This document shows positions 53,731-61,655 of a stretch of 64,000 bases of DNA, piece by piece. A program made the position numbers and the translations under genes. Where the stretch lies: assembly GCF_002953935.1 (NCBI RefSeq), contig NZ_CP026514.1, positions 2,852,001 to 2,916,000 on the forward strand. Direction: 5' to 3'. Every line of letters starts with the position of its first letter. Within the stretch, counting starts at the first letter, position 1. The stretch is from Arthrobacter sp. PGP41. Lineage in GTDB: Bacteria > Actinomycetota > Actinomycetes > Actinomycetales > Micrococcaceae. The notes under the pieces are model-generated. The model was not told where the DNA came from and did not search any database. It worked only from the letters and a program-made list of their open reading frames with translations.

Positions 53731-54663
53731 TCAGCGGCTGACCTTGCCCATCAGGGAGGCGACGGGCCGCAGGAAGAGCGGTCGGGCCAGGAACCAGGCC
53801 GCCACCATGACCACAACCGAGGCAAGGAAGACCCAGAAACCGAGCCATCCGTCGTTGTCCTGCACACCGTACATGTGGTTGAGGTTCCGCAGGGCTCCGG
53901 TGGCGAGCACCAGGAACACGTGCACGACGATGAACGCCACAAAGTAGATCATCACGGGGAAGTGGACAGCCCGTGCCCATTCAATGGGAAAGGCCTTGTT
54001 GAGGCTTGCCGCCTTTTTTGGCCAGGCGCCTGACATGCGGAGGCCGGTGATGAAGGCCAGCGGAGCGGCGATGAAGACAGTCACAAAGTACGTCAGCAGC
54101 TGAAGCGCGTTGTAGTTGATCCAGCCGTTTTCGGTGGGCCAGTCCAGGGAGGCATACTGCAGGGCGGCCGACAGCGCGTTGGGGAAGACGTCCCAACTCG
54201 TGGGAACAATCCGCATCCACTGCCCGCTCGCGAAAAGCAGGACAGCGAACACCAGGCCGTTGAGGATCCACAGGGCGTCCAGCGTCAGGTGGAACCACAG
54301 CTCGAGCGTGATTTTGGTGGGCGGGTTCTTGGTCTTGATCAGGCCCTTGTTGTTCCGGGTCCAGTGGCCGCTGGGACGGGTGGTGGTGCGCACTTGCCAC
54401 CCGGTCCGGATGATCAGGAGCAGGAAGAAGGCGTTGAGGAAGTGCTGCCAGGCAAGCCAGGCGGGAAAGCCCACGGGAGCAGCGGCCGGAAGCTCGGAAT
54501 GGCCCGGGTAGTCGGCAACGAAGGAAGCCACGGCAGGCAGTCCCATCAGCCACCTGGCAATCAACACCACGAGGACCAGCCCTCCCAGGGCGGCAGGCAC
54601 CCCCCAGTAGAGTCGCGACCGCTTACCCGCCGCGGTACCGGGCTTCTTCGTGGGTGTGGACAT
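53731..54663 (-). CDS. Cytochrome b/b6-type integral membrane protein
   Basis: 310 residues from ATG 54663. About five to six membrane segments with histidines placed for heme ligation (WQHFLNAFFLL, LWFHLTLDAL, WARAVHFPVMIYF, FIVVHVFLVL), as in the b-type subunit of molybdenum oxidoreductases and formate dehydrogenases. No partner oxidoreductase is next to it; the neighbours are a photolyase gene and a tRNA gene. Its redox partner must be elsewhere or it works alone. Confidence 0.8.
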   Translation of the reverse strand: MSTPTKKPGTAAGKRSRLYWGVPAALGGLVLVVLIARWLMGLPAVASFVADYPGHSELPAAAPVGFPAWLAWQHFLNAFFLLLIIRTGWQVRTTTRPSGHWTRNNKGLIKTKNPPTKITLELWFHLTLDALWILNGLVFAVLLFASGQWMRIVPTSWDVFPNALSAALQYASLDWPTENGWINYNALQLLTYFVTVFIAAPLAFITGLRMSGAWPKKAASLNKAFPIEWARAVHFPVMIYFVAFIVVHVFLVLATGALRNLNHMYGVQDNDGWLGFWVFLASVVVMVAAWFLARPLFLRPVASLMGKVSR

Positions 54664-54759
54664 CGAACAACATTCCTCTCGAGAATGACTGGCCAAGTGC
54701 TCACGACGTGTGAGGCTCTGCGAAGAGAATACTAGGAACTGCTCGTATCCAAGGAAAAA

Positions 54760-54797
54760 GAAGACCCCGGCCGGCTGATATGCCGGTCGGGGTCTTC
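54760..54797 (-). terminator. Intrinsic terminator of the initiator tRNA gene
   Basis: A 16-base stem (54760-54775 with 54782-54797, one G-U pair) with a six-base loop, followed on the minus strand by TTTTT. It starts seven bases after the tRNA 3' end. Confidence 0.9.
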
Positions 54798-54803
54798 TCA
54801 TAG

Positions 54804-54877
54804 TTGCGGGGACAGGATTTGAACCTGTGACCTCTGGGTTATGAGCCCAGCGAGCTACCGAACTGCTCCACCCCGCG
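54804..54877 (-). tRNA. Initiator tRNA-fMet (CAT anticodon)
   Basis: The 74-base cloverleaf folds by eye: acceptor stem CGCGGGG/CCCCGCA, with C1 opposite A72 unpaired, and three G-C pairs in the anticodon stem around CTCATAA. The D arm and T arm (GGTTCAAATCC) are normal. The C1-A72 mismatch and GGG/CCC anticodon stem identify initiator rather than elongator tRNA-Met. CCA is not encoded. Confidence 0.95.
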
Positions 54878-54888
54878 TCGCAAGAACT

Positions 54889-54917
54889 ACTTTACCGGCA
54901 CGTGAACACCAGGCCAA
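54889..54917 (-). promoter_or_regulatory. Putative promoter of the tRNA-fMet gene
   Basis: On the minus strand TTGGCC (-35) and TAAAGT (-10) are spaced by 17 bases, ending 11 bases before the tRNA 5' end. Confidence 0.5.
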
Positions 54918-54950
54918 ATCGAAGCGGCGTGATGTCCGTCTCGCCAAACG

Positions 54951-54990
54951 GACGCGGCACCTGCTCCCCGAAAGGAGCAGGTGCCGCGTC
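54951..54990 (-). terminator. Hairpin after the UPF0182 gene
   Basis: A perfect 17-base stem (54951-54967 with 54974-54990) with loop CCGAAA lies 54 bases past the UPF0182 stop. The U-tract is weak, but stem strength suggests termination or RNA protection. Confidence 0.65.
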
Positions 54991-55043
54991 CCGCCGTCGT
55001 GCGTAATCAGTTACCGGGCGAGTTTAATCAGTCACCAGGAACG

Positions 55044-58028
55044 TCAGCTACTCGGCGAGGGCGAAGGAGTAGCCTCAGGCGTTGCCGTGGACGCGGGAGC
55101 GGGAGATGCCTCGGGAGCCGCCACGGGGATCTTGGACTCCGCCTCGACGGCCCTCTTGAGGGCAGCCGCGATCCGGTTCTGCGCCTCACCATAAGCCGCG
55201 AAGTCGCCGGCAGCCAGTGCTGCCTGCCCTGCCTGCATGGCCGCGTTGGCTTCGTCCAGTGCCGCCTTCAGCTCCGCCTTGGCATCCGCACCCGCGGGGC
55301 TGGCAGGGGCGCCGGGACCGGCGGGCGCCTGGCCGTTGTTGTCCGAGTCACCGGCAGCAGCTCCGGAGTCTCCGCCGAACAGCTGCTTCAGTGCCTCATC
55401 CAAGGTGGGCGCAAAGCCCACCTTGTCGCCGAAGGCCACCAGGACGCGCTGCAGCGTGGGGTAGGACGTCTCGCCGGTGGACTTGAGGTAGACAGGCTGC
55501 ACATACAGGATTCCGCCGCCCACCGGAAGGGTGAGGAGGTTGCCGTTGAGCACTTCCGAGGCGCCCTGGCGCAGGAGGTTCAGCGCCTGCGACACCGTGG
55601 GGTCCGAGTTGAACTTGTTCTGCGCCTGGCCCGGACCGGGGACCTGGATCTCCGGCGGGATCTGGAGCAGCCGCAGCTTGCCGTAGCTCTCCGCCTTAAC
55701 CCCAGCCTGGTTGCCGGCGTCCGAGTCAGCGGCAAGGAAGCCGTACAGCACGTTGCGGGCGTTGCCGTTGACAATCTGCGGGATGAACGACGACGTCAGC
55801 TGGAAGGCGGGCTTGTCCTGGTCCGGCATCTGCAGCGACATGTAGAACGGCGGCTGCTTGACGCCGCTGGTGGAATCAACCGTAGGATCCGCCGGAACGC
55901 TCCAGACGTCCTTGGTCTGGTAGAACGTGGACGGGTTGGTTACGTGGTATTCGCCCAGGAGCTGGCGCTGGACCTTGAACAGGTCCTCCGGGTACCGGAC
56001 GTGGCTCATGACGTCACCGGACATTTCCGAGTACGGCTTCAGCGTCGAGGGGAACACCTTCTGCCAGGACTTCAGGAGCGGGTCCTGGTCGTCCCACGCG
56101 TAGAGCGTGACGGAACCGTCGTACGCATCCACTGTTGCCTTGACGGAGTTCCGGATGTAGTTGACGGTGCTGTTGGGCAGGGCGACTGCCCGGCCGGACG
56201 TGGTCTGGGTGTCAGCGGTGGCATCCGAGAGCTGCTCCTGCTGGGAGTACGGGTAGTACTGGCTGGTGGTGTAGCCGTCCACGATCCACTTGACCCGGCC
56301 GTCCACCACTGCAGGGTAGGCATTGCCGTCAACGGTCAGGTAGGGAGCCACCTTTTCCACTCGCTCACGGGGGTTGCGGTCGTACAGGATCTGGGACTCC
56401 TGGTTCACGCCATCCGAGAGCAGCAGGTCCGAGGACTGGAACTTGATGGAATACAGCACACGGTTGAAGAACGTCCCCACGTTGGGTCCGCCGTTGCCTT
56501 GGAAGGTGTACTGGGTCTCGCCCTCGCCTTCCCGGCCGGAGGGCCTGTCCTGCTCGCGGGCCGGGGCTCCATCCGGCGCCCCTACGATCGAGTAGTCCGG
56601 GGAGTACTCGCCAAAATAGATCCGCGGCTCATAGCTGGAATCGTCACCAAGGACGCCGGTTGACGGGATGCCCGACTGCAGGAATTCCGGCTTGCCGTCA
56701 ACGGTGAACTTGTTGCCCTTGGCCGCCACCACGCCGTAGCCGTGGGTATACACCACATGCTGGTTGAGCCAGCCCTGCTGGTTGGTGGCTACGTTGGCCG
56801 GATTCAGTTCGCGGACCGCGATCACGGTGTCCTGGACCTTCCCGTCAACTTCGTACCGGTCCACGTTGAGGGAGTCCGGGAACCGGTAGTACGGCCGGTA
56901 CTGTTCCAGCTGCGAGAACGCATCCGAGATCAGGTTCGGGTCCAGCAGCCTGATGTTTGCAGTGGTCTGCGCATCAGGCGCGAGGGCTCCGGTGCTGGCC
57001 GTGTTGGTGGCGTCGTACCGGTTTACCTGGATCTTGTCCAGGCCGTAGGCGGCCCGCGTGTTGTCGATGTTGCGCTGGATGTACTCCTTTTCCAGCGTCT
57101 CTTCCGAGGGCCGGACCTGGAACTGCTGGATCACCCAGGGGTAGACGCCCCCGGCCAGGATGGACGTGATGACCAGCATCGCGGTTCCAATGACGGGCAG
57201 GCGCCACTTGCCGATCACAGCGGCGACGACGAACAGGATGGCAACGAGGACCGCTGCCACCGCGAGGATGGCCTTGGTGGGGATGACGGCGCTGACGTCC
57301 GTGTAGAGGGCGCCGGCCCAGCGCCCGCTGTTGCTTTGCACTGTTGTAAAGCGGTCAAGCCAGAAGTTGATGCCCAGGAGCACCAGGAAGGAGGCGCCGG
57401 TGACAGCGATGTGGATCTGCGCCGCCCGGCTGGTGAAGACGCCGCGTTCCATCAGCCGGATGCTGCCGTAGAGGTAGTGGGTAAGGATGCCTGCGATGCC
57501 GGCAATGACCACCACACTGATCAGGAACCCGGTCACGAAGCCGAGGAACGGAAGCGTCATCAGGTAGAAGCTGATGTCCATGTTGAACTCGGGATCAGTT
57601 TGCCCGAAGGGCTCCTGGTTGAAGAACAGCAGGACTTTCTGCCATTGGCTGGCGGCTGCGCTGCCGGCGAAGAGGCCGAACAGGACGGGCAGGCCCACCA
57701 TGACTACCCGGCGGACGGGTTCCAGTTGCGCCTGGTACCGGTTGAGGTTGTCCCGGATCTCGGAGTCGGGCGCATAAACCGGCCTGGCGTGGTACGCGAT
57801 GCGGATCGCGAAGAAGACCGCCACGAACATCACGGCGAAGCCGGCAGCGAAGATGCCGATCCGGGCCAGGTTCTCGGTCACGAATACTTCAATGAAGCCA
57901 AGCTGGCGGTACCAGAGGACGTCGGTCCAGACGTTGGCGAAGAAGATGAAGCCCACTACCACCAGGGCAACAACGATCAGGGTGGGCGTCAACGCCCCGC
58001 GTCGTGAAGGGGGCCTGCCTGTGGACAT
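55044..58028 (-). CDS. UPF0182 family large membrane protein
   Basis: 994 residues from ATG 58028 ([15 protein letters not shown]). About seven membrane segments occupy the first ~310 residues. A large extracellular region follows and ends in a Pro/Ala/Ser-rich, acidic C-terminal tail. It is the Rv3193c type and the function is unknown. An in-frame GTG at 58112 would add 28 unlikely residues. The ribosome site is weak at both starts. The PDZ protease gene is upstream on the same strand, the arrangement seen in mycobacteria. Confidence 0.88.
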   Translation of the reverse strand: MSTGRPPSRRGALTPTLIVVALVVVGFIFFANVWTDVLWYRQLGFIEVFVTENLARIGIFAAGFAVMFVAVFFAIRIAYHARPVYAPDSEIRDNLNRYQAQLEPVRRVVMVGLPVLFGLFAGSAAASQWQKVLLFFNQEPFGQTDPEFNMDISFYLMTLPFLGFVTGFLISVVVIAGIAGILTHYLYGSIRLMERGVFTSRAAQIHIAVTGASFLVLLGINFWLDRFTTVQSNSGRWAGALYTDVSAVIPTKAILAVAAVLVAILFVVAAVIGKWRLPVIGTAMLVITSILAGGVYPWVIQQFQVRPSEETLEKEYIQRNIDNTRAAYGLDKIQVNRYDATNTASTGALAPDAQTTANIRLLDPNLISDAFSQLEQYRPYYRFPDSLNVDRYEVDGKVQDTVIAVRELNPANVATNQQGWLNQHVVYTHGYGVVAAKGNKFTVDGKPEFLQSGIPSTGVLGDDSSYEPRIYFGEYSPDYSIVGAPDGAPAREQDRPSGREGEGETQYTFQGNGGPNVGTFFNRVLYSIKFQSSDLLLSDGVNQESQILYDRNPRERVEKVAPYLTVDGNAYPAVVDGRVKWIVDGYTTSQYYPYSQQEQLSDATADTQTTSGRAVALPNSTVNYIRNSVKATVDAYDGSVTLYAWDDQDPLLKSWQKVFPSTLKPYSEMSGDVMSHVRYPEDLFKVQRQLLGEYHVTNPSTFYQTKDVWSVPADPTVDSTSGVKQPPFYMSLQMPDQDKPAFQLTSSFIPQIVNGNARNVLYGFLAADSDAGNQAGVKAESYGKLRLLQIPPEIQVPGPGQAQNKFNSDPTVSQALNLLRQGASEVLNGNLLTLPVGGGILYVQPVYLKSTGETSYPTLQRVLVAFGDKVGFAPTLDEALKQLFGGDSGAAAGDSDNNGQAPAGPGAPASPAGADAKAELKAALDEANAAMQAGQAALAAGDFAAYGEAQNRIAAALKRAVEAESKIPVAAPEASPAPASTATPEATPSPSPSS

Positions 58029-58177
58029 GGTGCTGGCGGGACGGGACAAACTGGGTACCTCATAGCTGGTCGTCAGATTATTCGATGCGTGCGTGCGAGC
58101 GACGTCCGGCACCGGTCAAACAGCTGGTTTCGTCCGTCACAATTGCCACGAGTGGCGGTAAGGCTTAGTTCCTGTTG

Positions 58178-58203
58178 AGTCTAGTTGCGCCCAGTCTAGT
58201 TGC
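58178..58203. repeat. Short tandem repeat duplicating a stop codon
   Basis: AGTCTAGTTGC occurs at 58178-58188 and 58193-58203, a 15-base period. On the minus strand each copy contains an in-frame TAG for the PDZ protease gene. Confidence 0.6.
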
Positions 58204-59410
58204 TTGTGCACGCCGGGAGGCCGGATGTGTCCTGGCCGCTGCCGGCGCGTTCGACGGCGTCACGCGCCTCCGCGAGGTTCTCCACACGGACCACCTGCAG
58301 CCCCTCGGGGATTTGCCCCACCACGTCCTGGCAGTTTGCGGCCGGCGCGAGGAACATTGTGGCTCCCCCGGCCCTTGCACCCTGCATTTTCTGCTCGATC
58401 CCGCCGATGGGTCCCACGAGGCCGTCCGGGGAGATGGTGCCGGTCCCTGCGATGTGCTTGCCGCCCGTCAGGTCGCCCGGGGTGACGGTATCGATAATGC
58501 CGAGTGAGAACATCAGCCCGGCGCTGGGACCGCCCACCTTCTCAAGCGAGATGTCGACGGCGAAGGGGAACGTGAACAGGTACTTGAGCATCACTCCGAG
58601 GATGAAGCGGCCCTCCCCGTTGTCTTTGGGGGTGATCGCCTCCGTGACCGGCTGCCCACCGCGCTCCACCACCACGGTGGCCGGCGCGCCTTTTCCTGCC
58701 GCCAATTCCTCCTGGACAACGGCCAGTGAGGTGATGTCCCTGCCGTTGATGCTTTTGAGCACGTCCCCGGGTTCGATCTTCCCGGCGGATGCGGAACCTT
58801 CCGAGAGGGCCGCTGCCTGGAGCTGCTGCCCGAAGGGAATCTCCAGCTCCTTGAGGGCCGACGCCACGGCGTTCTCCTGGGAGGTGGTCATGGCCACGGA
58901 ACTCTGCTCCTCAGCCTCTTCCCTGGTTGTGCCGGTGGGGTAGATCAGTTCCACCGGGTGGACGGCCTTGGAGGGGGTAAGCCAGGCGGAAAAAGCGTCC
59001 AGGATGCTGACGGGCCCGTTGGGTCCGCCGTCCACGTAGACCGTGGTGAGGTCCAGGTTGCCTTTGGCCGGGTACGTATCCCGTCCCGTGATGCTGATTA
59101 CCGGTTTACCCTGGCTTTCACCCAGGGTGTTATACGTGGGGCCGGGTGACTCGACGACGTACGGCACCGGAAGGGTACCGACGGCGATTCCCAGCCCCAG
59201 GGCCGACATGCCGGCCAACAGCATGGCGGACACTTTCGGGTCCCGCGGTGCACGGTCCCGCAGCGGCCTGCCGCCGGCCGGGCCGCCGTCGTAGTTTTCC
59301 TCTGTTGGGGCTTCTTCTGCCGGCGCTTCTTCCGTCCGCGCAGGTAACCCGCGGGTGAAGAGCTCAGGAGCGTGGTCCTCTGAGGGGTGGCCGCCACGGG
59401 TTGTAGTCAC
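58196..59410 (-). CDS. PDZ and Lon-like (S16) membrane protease, YlbL type
   Basis: 404 residues. Pro/Glu-rich cytoplasmic tail, one membrane segment (about 60-82), a PDZ domain (about 200-270, GKIEPGDVLKSINGRDI) and a C-terminal S16 protease domain. That domain has the catalytic Ser in KVGGPSAGLMFSLGIID and a Lys expected after GPIGGIEQK. It probably cleaves membrane or exported proteins. A second in-frame TAG follows the first after 15 bases owing to a short duplication. It corresponds to Rv3194c. It is divergent from the DUF2342 gene. Confidence 0.88.
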   Translation of the reverse strand: MTTTRGGHPSEDHAPELFTRGLPARTEEAPAEEAPTEENYDGGPAGGRPLRDRAPRDPKVSAMLLAGMSALGLGIAVGTLPVPYVVESPGPTYNTLGESQGKPVISITGRDTYPAKGNLDLTTVYVDGGPNGPVSILDAFSAWLTPSKAVHPVELIYPTGTTREEAEEQSSVAMTTSQENAVASALKELEIPFGQQLQAAALSEGSASAGKIEPGDVLKSINGRDITSLAVVQEELAAGKGAPATVVVERGGQPVTEAITPKDNGEGRFILGVMLKYLFTFPFAVDISLEKVGGPSAGLMFSLGIIDTVTPGDLTGGKHIAGTGTISPDGLVGPIGGIEQKMQGARAGGATMFLAPAANCQDVVGQIPEGLQVVRVENLAEARDAVERAGSGQDTSGLPACTSN

Positions 59411-59542
59411 CCAACCAAGACTACGCGGTGACCGTGCCTGCCAACGCTTTGCCTAGAGCGAACGGCCCCGCGGTCCGGCAGACAGCCGGTCACCGCCGGG
59501 GTACCGTGAAGGTTGACAGTCACACCGACGATCGGCGGGATC

Positions 59543-61018
59543 ATGGCCTCCAATCCACTCAATTCGTCCAACGGGGATGACACCCCCAAGGATCCGTTGA
59601 CCGAAATGCTGCAGAACCTCATGGGCGGCAAGGGGATGGAAAATTTCGACCCCGCCGAGCTGGCCAAAGCTGCCGGCCTGCCCAACGACCCCAACCTGCT
59701 GGCCCAGATGTTCTCCCAGGTGCAGGCAATGATGAGCGCGCCTTCGGAAGGTCCCGTCAACTGGCAGCTTGCCCACGACAACGCACGCCGGGTTGCGGCA
59801 AGCAGCAGCGATCCTTCGGTCACTGCCCAGCAGTCCCGCGAAGTCGATGAAGCCCTGCGCCTGGCGGAACTATGGCTTGACCCGGTGACAGACCTTCCTG
59901 CCACCGGCCTGATCGGCCGGGCGTGGTCCCGGGCGGAATGGGTGGAAGCCACCCTTGGCACGTGGAAGCGGCTCACCGAGCCGGTTGCCAACAGCATTGC
60001 CAACGCCCTGTCCTCCGCAATGACGGAGCAGATGCCCGAAGAGATGAAATCAATGATGGGCGGGGCATCCTCGATGCTCCAGAACATGGGCGGGGCCATC
60101 TTCGGCATGCAGCTGGGGCAGGCCATCGGCGCCCTGTCCACTGACGTGGTCAGTTCCACCGACATCGGCGTACCCCTGGCCGACCTTGAAATGGCGCTGC
60201 TGCCGGCCAACGTGGCAGCTTTCGGTGAGGGCCTGTCCCTGCCCGAGAATGACATCCGGCTTTTCCTTGCGGTACGGGAAGCTGCGCACGCCCGGCTCTT
60301 TGTCCAGGTGCCGTGGCTGCGCGGCCACCTGCTGGGCGCCATCGAGGCCTACGCCCGCGGCATACATATCGACACCTCGCGGATTGAGGAACTTGCGCGG
60401 GACCTTGATCCCGGCAACCCCGAGGGCATCCAGGAAGCCCTGTCCCAGGGAGTGTTCATGCCGCAGCGGACACCCGCACAGGAGCAGGCCCTCGAAAAGC
60501 TTGAGACGGCGCTTGCGCTCGTGGAAGGCTGGGTGGACGAACTCACCGCGGCCGCCACAGAGAAGCTGCTGCCGTCCGCGGGCGCGCTCCGCGAAACAGT
60601 GCGCCGCCGCCGGGCAACCGGCGGTCCGGCCGAGCACGCCTTCGCATCCCTGGTGGGCTTGGAGCTAAGGCCCCGCAGGCTGCGGGATGCCGCCGCGCTG
60701 TGGGCCACTTTGAAGGAAGAGCGCGGCATCGAAGGCCGCGACGCCATCTGGCACCACCCGGACCTGTTGCCCACCGCCGAGGACCTGGATGACCCCAAGG
60801 GCTTCAGCGGACGCCGCAAACTGGCCGAAGCCAGCGACAGCGAAGTGGACGACGCCCTACAGAAACTCCTCAGTGGCGGCTTCGACGCCGCTCCGGAAGG
60901 CGGGAGCGGCCCCGCGGGCCAGGGTGGCGCTGACGGCCAGGACCAGGGCGGCACTGCAAAGGACGACGGCGACGGCGGGCGGCCGGAAGAGGGGCGGGAC
61001 GGCCAGCCGAAGGGCTAG
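59543..61018 (+). CDS. DUF2342 zincin-like protein (putative zinc metalloprotease)
   Basis: 491 residues from ATG 59543. The helical N-terminal region (DPLTEMLQNLMGG), MGGAIFGMQLGQAIGALS and a metal-site-like VREAAHARLFVQVPWLR near residue 250 identify the family (Rv3195 type). The site reads ExxHA where classical zincins have HExxH, so only part of the motif is kept. The C-terminal ~45 residues are Gly/Asp-rich and disordered. Frame alternative TTG 59513. It converges on the M48-like gene. Proteolytic activity is unproven in this family. Confidence 0.82.
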   Translation: MASNPLNSSNGDDTPKDPLTEMLQNLMGGKGMENFDPAELAKAAGLPNDPNLLAQMFSQVQAMMSAPSEGPVNWQLAHDNARRVAASSSDPSVTAQQSREVDEALRLAELWLDPVTDLPATGLIGRAWSRAEWVEATLGTWKRLTEPVANSIANALSSAMTEQMPEEMKSMMGGASSMLQNMGGAIFGMQLGQAIGALSTDVVSSTDIGVPLADLEMALLPANVAAFGEGLSLPENDIRLFLAVREAAHARLFVQVPWLRGHLLGAIEAYARGIHIDTSRIEELARDLDPGNPEGIQEALSQGVFMPQRTPAQEQALEKLETALALVEGWVDELTAAATEKLLPSAGALRETVRRRRATGGPAEHAFASLVGLELRPRRLRDAAALWATLKEERGIEGRDAIWHHPDLLPTAEDLDDPKGFSGRRKLAEASDSEVDDALQKLLSGGFDAAPEGGSGPAGQGGADGQDQGGTAKDDGDGGRPEEGRDGQPKG

Positions 61019-61023
61019 GACCG

Positions 61024-61051
61024 TCCGGGCCCGCATTGTTGCGGGCCCGGA
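61024..61051. terminator. Bidirectional hairpin between the DUF2342 and M48-like genes
   Basis: An 11-base perfect stem TCCGGGCCCGC / GCGGGCCCGGA with loop ATTGTT fills the 34-base gap between the converging genes. Confidence 0.7.
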
Positions 61052-61052
61052 T

Positions 61053-61655
61053 TCAGTCCGCGTCCGGGTCCGCCATGCCGCGCCCGGTGGCGTAGGAGAC
61101 GCCTTCCAGGAATGCTTTGGCCCGCTGGGTCTCGGGGTAGGCTTCCAGCAGTTTCCAGAATGCGGCGTTGTGCGCGGCCACCAGCAGGTGGGCGAGCTCG
61201 TGGAGCAGGACGTAGTCGATGACCCACTGCGGCATTGGCCGAAGTTTGTCCGAGAGCCTGATGGTGCCCTCAGAGGGAGTAGCTGAACCCCAGCGGGAGT
61301 TCTGGTTGCTGACCCAGCGCACGGACGTCGGCACTGCCCGCCCCCCGAGGTACTGGGCTGACAGGTGGGCGGCGTGGGCCGCAAGGGCGGCGTCGGTGGC
61401 CGGGCGCCTCCGGCCCGCTGCTGCCCGCCGCTCCCCCTGGCGCTGCAGCTTGGCCACCATCCGGTGGACCCACTCGGCCTCCTGGGCGGCGGTAAACCGT
61501 GCGGGAATGGCCACAACTGCACTTCCGTTCTCCCAGAAGGCCGCCACCGTGCGGGTGCGCCGGGCGGAACGCCGCACCACAACGGGCGCACCGTCGTCAG
61601 TGGTCAGGGGGGCAGCAGCCGACCCGGCCGTTTTCGCGCCCTGGCCGGACTTCAC
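61053..61655 (-). CDS. M48/YgjP-type zinc metallopeptidase
   Basis: 200 residues. The zinc site LLHELAHLLVAAHNAAFW gives HExxH plus a downstream H, as in YgjP/DUF45 proteins. SRWGSATPSEGTIRLSDKLR before it is typical too. No signal or membrane segment, so it is cytoplasmic. GTG start overlaps the uvrD2 stop by four bases, so it is co-translated with the helicase; a link to DNA-protein crosslink removal is conceivable but speculative. Confidence 0.85.
   Translation of the reverse strand: MKSGQGAKTAGSAAAPLTTDDGAPVVVRRSARRTRTVAAFWENGSAVVAIPARFTAAQEAEWVHRMVAKLQRQGERRAAAGRRRPATDAALAAHAAHLSAQYLGGRAVPTSVRWVSNQNSRWGSATPSEGTIRLSDKLRPMPQWVIDYVLLHELAHLLVAAHNAAFWKLLEAYPETQRAKAFLEGVSYATGRGMADPDAD

Noticed and set aside
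56742..58007. A 421-codon open frame opposite the UPF0182 gene
   Set aside because: Antisense shadow of a conserved membrane protein with an acidic, His-rich nonsense translation.
59513..59541. TTGACA at 59513 as the -35 of a promoter for the DUF2342 gene
   Set aside because: The matching -10 position (CGGGAT) is poor and would start transcription inside the coding region.
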